64,000 nt of DNA from Adiantum capillus-veneris (lineage: Eukaryota; Streptophyta; Polypodiopsida; Polypodiales; Pteridaceae). Made by a program: the position numbers and the translations under genes. The notes beneath the pieces are model-generated. The model worked only from the letters and a program-made list of their open reading frames with translations, was not told the origin of the DNA and made no database searches. Positions 55,735-64,000 of this stretch are shown here, piece after piece. Each line of letters starts with the position of its first letter. Positions within the stretch are counted from its first letter, which is position 1. The stretch is from the NCBI GenBank assembly GCA_014529385.2, contig CM043950.1, positions 67,482,435 to 67,546,434 on the forward strand. The letters are read 5' to 3'.

Positions 55735-55800
55735 ATCCGTCCTTCCTAGCTAATACTATTGCAAGTCCGCGTGCTTTGTCATTACTCGTCACTACGTGCT

Positions 55801-55993
55801 ATAGACTAGTGAGGGAGCACATTAGTCCAAACTCACAATAAGTGTTTACAAAATTAGACAAGGGATAACACTCGGTGCATAAAAATAAATTGGAAATATA
55901 GACTAGTGAGGGAGCAGATTAGTCCAAACTCACAGTAAGTGTTTACAAAATTATACAAGGGATAACACTCGGTGCATAAAAATAAATTATAAA
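55801..55993. repeat. 97-bp tandem duplication
   Basis: ATAGACTAGTGAGGGAGCA starts units at 55801 and 55898; only a few substitutions separate them. Confidence 0.95.
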
Positions 55994-57004
55994 TAAAATT
56001 ACGTCACAGCAGCAGCTATTAAACCAGTTAGTGAAACCGATTAGTAACTCAACAAGTCATGCCACCCAAGAAGCCAAGATAGTAACAAGTTATAAGTATT
56101 CTCAACAAAAAAACTCGCATGCAGTTTGGCACCAACCTAAGAGGAACCATTTTGCTCAACAAAGATCCATAATGTATTGCTGGGGAAAGAAAACTCACCA
56201 ACACACTACACATTCAATTGCAGCCAACCAGTATCAAAATAACCAAGTCCCTCAACACACTTTCCAAAAAACACACAACGCAGAGCAAGGCTAAGTGAGA
56301 GAGAAGAGTATCCCTCACCTTGTATTAAATAGCTGCAAGTAGAAGTCTAGTACGCAGTAATCGAGCAATGAGTCCCTTTGATTTCACGTACAGAATCGGC
56401 CCACAATCCAAACTTGCGAGTAACAGAGCTACAAGGGTTAGTACAGTAGGAGTACTTCGGGATGGCACAGGGAGGAGAGAGAAAGGGAGGACCAAAGGTC
56501 ATGCGACTACGCAGTAGGCAAGCAGGGGCACCTATAAAAGAAGTATGTAGGAAGACCTTCACACTCGAGAGGAGAGAAAAATAAAGGTCGGGTAGAAGCC
56601 ACATATATTACCTACATAGGTTTATGCGTGAGGTCCCACCTAATAAACAGCATTCCCTTCAAGGAAAAGAGGAACATCTCAAATTTACCCATTGATGAGA
56701 AAGCAAGGTAAAGACTCATGGTAATCACCCACAAGACAATATAACCAACAACTCCATTATGCTAAGCATAAGCCAGACTCACTCATTGAGGGAAAAGGAA
56801 AAGACTCATGTTAATCACCCACTCCATCATGCTCAAAATAAGCCAACTACTAAAAACAGCTAAAAGTAAGCAAGCCAAAGTAACTTCTTGGCGCACAAGT
56901 CAAATGCCAAAAGAGTAGGAATTCCTTTAAAAGATAACATGCAATGGCAACAAGCAGATTGTAACCAAATGAACCACTCGCGGCCAAGTAAAGTGATCGA
57001 GTGA

Positions 57005-57008
<4 letters not shown>

Positions 57009-57043
<35 letters not shown>
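57009..57043. repeat. (GT)n microsatellite
   Basis: About 35 bases of GT followed by a CACGCGCACACGTGCACGC stretch. Confidence 0.95.
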
Positions 57044-57044
<1 letters not shown>

Positions 57045-57130
57045 ACGCGCACACGTGCACGCATGAATGTTTAGACATTTGTGTACCAATTTGTGAGCAC
57101 TCCTATGTTTTTGTTTGTGTGTGTTGGCGA

Positions 57131-59437
57131 AGATGCTAATATGATTTTTGTTGGTGCCAATCGAATCAAGTGGAGCAAAAATAGTCGGTTCTTAATTGAT
57201 GTGGCAATGAAGAAAGTTCATCACTAATATTGTTCAATCAATCGTAGAAGAGAGAAGGATACACCTTTCTTGAATAGCTGTGGATGATGTTTGATGTGAG
57301 TGCTTGATAGTGTTGGTGCAGGGTCGTGTTCTACTCCTGGTTGGTAGTCCTAAGGTCGAGTTTATGGATATCTACAAACCAAATGAGTTTTTGATATTGT
57401 AGCATTTGCTTAATAACCTCGGTTGTGGTACATATGATGCATAACTAAAGATGATCATTAAATTTTCCATTTTAAAAAGATGCATAATTTTGCCACCACC
57501 TTCTAGTCATACCTCCTATTTTTCTAGCCTTCTGTGGCACTTGCTTGAAGTTTGAAGTCCATCATCCATCAAAATTGTTGAATCTTTTTGTATTGTTTTC
57601 CAAAACCCAAAAGAAAAAAAAGAGTTAATGAAAGGCTGAGCTAGAAATACAGAGCTAGGTGAACAATACAGAGAAAAAAGAGAAGTACTAATAGCCAAAA
57701 TATTGATAACTGTCAACACATCAATACACATAACAAGCACATGAGCTGGAAAGATAAGGGAATGAACTGAGCTGTAACACCACATCCAAGAAGAAACTTT
57801 ACATAGCAAGTGATATAGAAGCCCTGCAAACGTGTACCGCACTCAGATTATGTGTAGGTCTAGTTTAAGACTTGTCGAACGTATCTATGAGGTCTGTTGG
57901 GATTGTTCCTAGGCATTAGCAGTTTTCTTTTTAAGTGCTTCAAGATCCCAAGGCACAAATTGGCAGGCTTTTTTAAGAACTTGATACTTGAAAGTACTCA
58001 AAGTGATCTCAATGTAGCCAGTTGCTCTGAGCTCAATTGTGTTACTGTTAGTTCCCGTTATGTTTCCACTTCGTCAAAGGACCTCCTTCTAATTGAACAC
58101 GTCCACTCTACAAGTACAAAGTGGTAACAGACTCAGCCAACAAATGTCAAAAGAGATGGAAGAGATTGCACTCACTACCCAAGTGAGACAAGTTTGGCCA
58201 TTCAGTTTCACTCGAATAACTGTACCTTGCAATTAGCTAGTGTAACGAGTTGTTAATAGAGGTGCAGTTTGTGCATCAAAGGTCCACTCAAAGAGGGGCC
58301 AACTAAATGACTGAATTTATCAATGGGGCCCACTTCATCTACTAGAGAAAAACGAGCGTTGCCAGGAATTCGAGGGACATACAGCACCCGTAGAAGGCAT
58401 CTCTCGTTCTTTTCCAAGATTTTTCCACTCACATGCCCAGATGGCTAGTAGCAGTGGGTGAGCAAGCGCAAAACAGCCCATCACTGCCCATGCAAGGGAG
58501 AATACATGCAATGACAAGAGCTGACAACACCACCAGCATGATTGAATGCAAGTTGCAGCAAGAATTTAATTAAGTATAAAACTGAGATAAATGTGCACTC
58601 GCAAAGAGGCAGACATATGTCCAATACAAGGCTACTAAGATATTTACAATCGTATTTGGACGACATGGTTCATATGATTCCGAGGCCATTTTCTGGGATT
58701 ATTATTTCAAGACCGAAACAAAAAATGATGACATAGTTCGCCAAATAAATCATTATTATTTGACATAGTGTTTCATGAAACCCTCACCAGTTCACCTTTT
58801 GTTGAAATAAAAGATTGTCACCTAGCAATGCCACATCCCAAAAAGCAACTCAAAGAACTACTACTTTGTGATCTGTAACATCACAACCCGTCGCCAGTTA
58901 CAACACTTTCTGGCAGTCAATTAAACATGTGCATGCTATTTAAAAGACTACGTTTTCTTGTGAACGTACAAATCCACCAGCCAATTTCCCATGTAATAAA
59001 TTTTTTCTTCAAATATGGATGATTCTGAGCGAAAGGGTCACAGGTGCAAGCTTCAATTTTCACCTGAGTCCCCACGGCACCTTAAAATGCATTTACGACA
59101 TGCAAAGACAACTTTTAATCTACTCAACAAACACGCTACGGAGCTTGAACTTGAATCAACACTAGGCAGTGGTTCCAGTTACCACTGCCATGCACACATC
59201 CAAGAAACTAATATACAACCACCCTCCCTGAATGATGGCAGTTAGCTGATCAAACATGAGCATGTATCCAACCTATTAGAATGAAATCTACATATGTACA
59301 ACAATGCAATCCTTTACCTCCCATTACTTCGTAGAGGTGTGTTGTGTCCAACGGAACTCTTTCAACACAGCTCCAGGCAAAGTATGATGCTTTCTTACAG
59401 TGTGAGAGCTTCTCTTGACATCGCATCTGCAAGTCCC
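57131..59437. other. Intergenic, no recognisable gene
   Basis: Only short unsupported open frames. The right part lies just downstream of the AMBRA1-like gene on the minus strand. Confidence 0.5.
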
Positions 59438-59443
59438 TTTATT
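59438..59443 (-). terminator. Candidate polyadenylation signal AATAAA
   Basis: On the minus strand AATAAA lies about 210 bases after the stop codon of the AMBRA1-like gene, a plausible distance. No other evidence. Confidence 0.4.
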
Positions 59444-59651
59444 TGCTGCAATTTTGATCAGATACATACAAAGTGCAGAGCAGAGGAGCGCTCTCTCATC
59501 CGGCATACCATACCACCTGATTGCTGCCACTTGTCTTACTGCCAGCCTTGCTGCAAATCCGACCCCGCTTCCGGTACAAAAACACACCGTGTCTCTAAAT
59601 TCATTGGAGAGCTTTCAGACAACTAAGCATTGAGCACACGAACACCCACTT

Positions 59652-62600
59652 TTAGCCAACATCAAATACATGGTCTTCAAATGGTCTTGTAGATCCAGTA
59701 ACTGGATCCAGTCGCTCAGGTTTGAAAATTCGCAGCCTACCCTCCTGCAGCCCAAAGACCACTTGTCATTCATGATACTACAGCACAAGATCCAGCTTAT
59801 GTCCCATCTTTGCAAAATACAAAGCCCTATTAGTAACTAATCCACTGTTTCTATCTTTACCTTTGTACCATAAGCAAGCCCACCCCCAACGACCGGGTGA
59901 AAACAAGCGACATTGACTTCATCTTCTGCACTTGGCAGCACTTTCACCAGCTCCATATCAGACACTCTGTAAATCTGCAGTTCCAGATACAGCACAAGTG
60001 AAATACCCAACCTCCATCAAAGCAGGACATACTCAAAAAATTTAACCAGGAGATGTCTCAGAAACCTAGATTAACCACCAACCTCAAGAATGGTGAAGAT
60101 GGGAATGGTTGTTGTTCCATTGATAATGAGGCTCCGAAGAAGAGAGCTATGTCGTCGTCCATATGCCAGTAGTATGTGATCCGAAGCAGGCGAAAACTGC
60201 AAAAGAGATCCAAAGTAAGATGGGGAGAGTCCATCAAGGTGAGGGAAACAAACACAACCATCCTGCAGATAAACCTGGATGGACGTCAGGCAGTGAGCTG
60301 CTCTGATAGCTCTTGATGCAAGTTCTTCCCCAAACCTGCAGACAATTCAGATGTCAAAGAAACCAAAAACTAGTTGAATGTTTTTGTAGCAAGAACAACA
60401 AAAAGTAACAGAAATCAACAAGAGATGGCTTACGTCGCCTCTTCAAGGGAGTATATGCGAAGCTCATAAATAACCTGCTGAGCAGACATTGAATGTCGAG
60501 TGGGAGAGCTGGACAAGGAAGCCTCATTCGATGGGTTTCTCAGAAAAACTAACGCTTCAGAATCAGCAGGAGGTAGAACGCATGCTACGCAAGCTGCCAA
60601 AAAGCGTCCGCATGGCGAAAAGTGTGCTCCCATTTCACTGTTACCAAAAAGCTTTTAATATACAAAAAGATCCTTACATGCAGTGGCTAACTTTTAAACC
60701 AGGGATAGTCTAATTACCTGCATAGCACTGCATGTGGAATGGTTAGTCGGCATCTCCCAGGATCTAGGACTGCACTTGGATTCTTGATATCATGGGGCCA
60801 AATTCTCAGTTTCACTGTACAGGGCAGTTCTGCAGCAGCTGCTGCTGCTGCCATAGTAGATGTATCAGCTGCTATCATTCCCAAATTAGGATCCCTACTA
60901 GCAAAACCGTGAAGAACCCCCACATGCACAGAGCCAGGTCCTCCAGGGCCAGATGTGGCTAATCCTCTGTGCCCAGCTCCTCGAGAGCGACTTGCTCTAG
61001 AGTTTCCGGTTCTTGGAAGATTTCTTGCGGCACCAGAAATTCCAGTCAACCCATGCCGATGCTGATGCTGCAAACCTCTTGACTCAAAAGGTATGCTAGG
61101 AACCACAAGTATGCCGTGTTGAGGAGCTTGCAGATTGGGCTGAGCCATACCTGCCTGTGTTTGACCCATGACCCAACCCTGCAAAAAAGGTAATTCCCAA
61201 CCAGACGACTCGCCAACTTGGAAAGGTGACTGTGACATGGCTGGCATGTTGTCACCAACCAGCACTTGAATATTTACATCATTCCAGATTCCAGAATTGG
61301 GCCAAATACCTGCCGCATCCACTGGTCCTTCAGATACATTTGAGGGTAGATTAACTCCCAGCAACGAGTCCCTCGTTTCACTTCTTGGTAACACCCTGGT
61401 TAAATTAGGATAAACATTCTCCACACCTGAACTTACAGGATTTCTGCTTCCTTGCCCTTCCGTGAACGCCTGTCCCTCTGCTGCCCTTAGAAGCATATCC
61501 ACACCCGACTCCATAGCATTACTGGCCTCTGGCAAATAAGAAAGGTGAAAGCTCGATTCATTTATGTACGTTTCAGCCTGAATGTCGCCTTGAGCTGGCC
61601 TTGGAGAAGCATCCATTGGCACAGCTTCTGAATTAAAGCCAGAAAACTCCAAAGTATCGCTTTCAGGTAGAAACGTATCTGTATCTGGTAAAGGGGTCTG
61701 CTGCACGCCATTAGAATCCATCATCTCATTATCCATCTGCACAGCACCATAATTGTTGTCACTGACCCAAGCTGCCGGCCAAATCCAGGCAGGAGCAGGC
61801 AAAGCAGCGTCAGCATTTAAACCAGGTAAATTCCCCCGCTGGCCTGAATCAGATGCAGGTTGTTGGACAGGGGTGAAGAATATAGCAGGTCGAGGATAAT
61901 GAAGATATCCAGCTGAACTAGCGAGAGTCATAGGACAATCAGGTGCATCTAATCCATTCACCTGCCATGAGCATTGGACTATAACTAAGAAAGGCCAATA
62001 CATGCCCCAGATCCAATTTAGAGAAACTCAAACCTTACCTCTGCAGTAAGTAGAAGAGGGGCCCCATGGGGATGGAAGTGTACAGCACGTAATGAGCGTC
62101 TTGTTCTCAACACAATGGAAGGGGAAGCTGTGTCTTCTGCATGCCTGTTATATTGCCATATGTATAGCTGCAGCAGCAAACCATTTAAGAGTTAAAAACA
62201 AAGACGTTGCCAGGCTCAATAACTAAGTACAAACAAGTCCTCGACTGCAATTGTAAGTGACAGCTGCCTCTTATGAAATAATGGACCTTAACAGCTGCCT
62301 TTGTGAAATAGCTATATGACCGATAGGGAAACATAAACCTTATGAACCTCAATTGGATTTCAAGGATTCTGTATTACAGAACGGAAAGCAGTACTGTTGC
62401 TCAGGTCCCATCCAGATGAGCATCTATAAGTATACCATACCCCCTTGTCCGTCCTTACCCTGAGACCTTGATATCATCTATTTTATTTATATTAGCCAGC
62501 ATCCCCTTTCGTCTATTTTCTTTTACGTTGTGTGGTCTGGTTGGCAATTTTCCAGAGCCCCACCAAATTAGAGAGATCTTTTCAAAAACTCAATCCCCAA

Positions 62601-63237
62601 ACAGTGTCCAAATCAATATCCTAGATTGCTAGGTTTCAACTTCGATAAATCAAGTTTTCAACTTTGAAAATTGACAATCACAAATTTTGCATTTCTGTAG
62701 TGATTGTCCCCTTAATTATTTTCTATTCACATTCTATGCTCTGGCATTTTCTATAATCATTTCCTTTTCATAACTCTCATCAAGTTAAAATGCCAGTGTT
62801 GTATCTCCAATGCTTTCAAGTGCTCAAATACCACTGTGTTATATTGCCGATCGGAGTTTTGACCATATCTGGGCTCTCCACTACAGGAAGAAAAGTGCTT
62901 CTAGAAGTGCATAAACAACACCATGAGCTTCTATCGACAGAAAAACACAGCATAATATCAGTACGGTGTGCAGACAAACCTTGTGGCCTGATGCAACAGC
63001 TAGTAGATCTCCTTGAGCATGAAAAGCAATGGAAGCAATAGGCCTGTCTGCAGAAGTTTCACATAAAGATGCGTAAATGTCTACATTTAGCAAGTGAACA
63101 CCACAACACCAAAGAAGATGAGACTTACAAAAATCATGTGAAGAAATGCACTCAGCTGTATTTGCATCCCAAATCTTCACTTCATTGTCAAGGCTGCCAC
63201 TTGCTAGCACATCTGATCGGCTAGGGTGAAAACGTAC
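59652..63237 (-). CDS. AMBRA1-like WD40 protein, nine 3' exons (5' exons outside window)
   Basis: Exons on the minus strand: 63237-63129, 63047-62980, 62167-62039, 61971 is not used but 61961-60718, 60637-60434, 60335-60275, 60196-60083, 59974-59861, 59744-59652. All introns begin GT and end AG, phases agree, and the exons total 2,136 bases (711 codons plus TAA). WD40 repeats open the visible part (VRFHPSRSDVLASGSLDNEV, FYRPIASIAFHAQGDLLAVA, RSLRAVHFHPHGAPLLLTAE). A long Ser/Pro/Gly-rich disordered exon of about 415 residues follows, then a second beta-propeller part (SEMGAHFSPCGRFLAACVAC, IQFSPASDHILLAYGRRH, VNVACFHPVVGGGLAYGTK). This split-propeller layout is that of AMBRA1, a scaffold that links autophagy proteins and a cullin-DDB1 ubiquitin ligase; the plant role is inferred by homology. 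The reading is intact in every exon. The start codon must lie beyond 63237, probably beyond the window. Confidence 0.88.
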
Positions 63238-63605
63238 CTATCACAAGTTAATGTGAGAAGGGTTAAAACAATCGAATAAACACAAATAACACCTATAATT
63301 GAGAGAGCAATCAAAGTTGAATTACCTAAAAAACAATTTAGATTTGTTACCTAAAAAGCCTAAAAAGAAAACGGTGGCTCCTCTTTTAAATATATCAATA
63401 GTACCAAGATTCTCCCACCAACCAAACTTTGTATTTCCCCTACCCCGGACAGAGGTAAAACCTCCTCCCTACACTCTACGTCAAAACTACCCTTCATTTG
63501 CTCCACCTAGCACCCACCTTCTCCATCTCCTCCCTGGCCATCTCTTATGTTCATGCAGCCCCCAAGGGATAACAAGAAGTGTTGAGGATAATGAACGACC
63601 GGATT

Positions 63606-63899
63606 CAAGCATTCACACGCTCCCATAGCTTCGCTTCCACAGGGTCCTTTGGCTTTTGAAAGCTGCTTGAAACAAAGCCTCCAAGCTCGTAAGAGTCAAA
63701 GACCGCCATCATGGTTGCTTTCCGAATGGCATAGTTCTCTCCATTCAATTGCCGATCCAAGGGACCAATATCCCCGCTCCTCGTTGAGGGGTGATTCACC
63801 ACCACCACCGACCGCATCCACATGATGTACTTCGGTATCAAGGACCGAATTCTTGACAGAGACATCACTCCTCTTCATGGTGTTGGAGAACTTGGGCAT
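63606..63899 (-). pseudogene. Copia gag fragment upstream of the AMBRA1-like exons
   Basis: Minus-strand frames read MPKFSNTMKRSDVSVKNSVL, then after a frameshift LNGENYAIRKATMMAVFDSY and KPKDPVEAKLWERVNA, the start of a copia gag (UBN2 type) with its ATG at 63899. Nothing of pol follows. It lies in the direction of the missing 5' exons, so it probably sits in an intron of the AMBRA1-like gene, same strand. Confidence 0.7.
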
Positions 63900-64000
63900 G
63901 TGACGAGGCTAGGTCGAGGTAGAAGAGAGAAAATGCAAATCTGCCCACTACATCAGTGAAATACACAGGAAAAATAGAAAACCATCTCTTTTCGTCGTGG

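Noticed and set aside
63605-63899. Possible 5' exon of the AMBRA1-like gene
   Set aside because: The translation is copia gag (LNGENYAIRKATMMAVFDSY), not WD40.

Overview
The window is nuclear DNA of a land plant with a large, repeat-rich genome. Evidence: Ty3/gypsy and Ty1/copia LTR retrotransposons, a LINE and a candidate tRNA-derived SINE, long inverted-repeat elements, many microsatellites, a pentatricopeptide-repeat (PPR) pseudogene, and one gene split by GT-AG introns. The PPR wording (runs such as TYACILKACG) and an abundance of gypsy elements with an extra 3' ORF would fit a fern, but that is inference. Only two host genes are convincing: an uninterrupted CCA-adding tRNA nucleotidyltransferase (minus strand, 21481-22998) and the 3' nine exons of an AMBRA1-like WD40 protein (minus strand, 59652-63237).

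Layout. 1-2650: decayed 3' half of a gypsy element, in which a retropepsin-like domain lies downstream of the integrase in the same frame. 2883-4704: minus-strand remnant with a gag-like ORF and a probable primer-binding site/LTR edge; the long non-coding LTR-like tract to about 7.5 kb follows. 7581-8459: four copies of a 24-bp palindrome at exactly 285-bp spacing. 8626-12821: broken 3' accessory ORF of a second gypsy lineage, polypurine tract and probable LTR. 12845-13772: integrase remnant of a third element. 13.8-14.1 kb: tandem hairpin-forming repeat. 15817-16190: 171-bp perfect-length foldback. 16.6-17.5 kb: duplication. 17.7-18.0 kb: SINE candidate. 18.1-20.3 kb: LINE corpse. 21.5-23.0 kb: CCA-adding enzyme. 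23.3-25.8 kb: PPR pseudogene. 25834-29673: element with long terminal inverted repeats that also holds a PPR fragment. 31988-37349: complete but defective copia element with 227-bp LTRs and TSD ACACA. 40792-49660: young gypsy element with 379-bp LTRs differing at one site and TSD ATGAT; its gag-pol frame continues through one TAG into a large accessory ORF. 49.7-57.1 kb: gene-free, built of diverged repeat blocks. 59.6-63.2 kb: AMBRA1-like gene, with a copia gag fragment in the region upstream of its first visible exon.

Retroelement families therefore explain most of the window. Three unrelated gypsy remnants carry extra coding capacity beyond integrase (a retropepsin-like domain in one; a globular domain plus coiled coil in two), and several non-coding segments are dominated by palindromes or foldbacks with no obvious coding explanation. 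All domain assignments are by reading; no database search was run.
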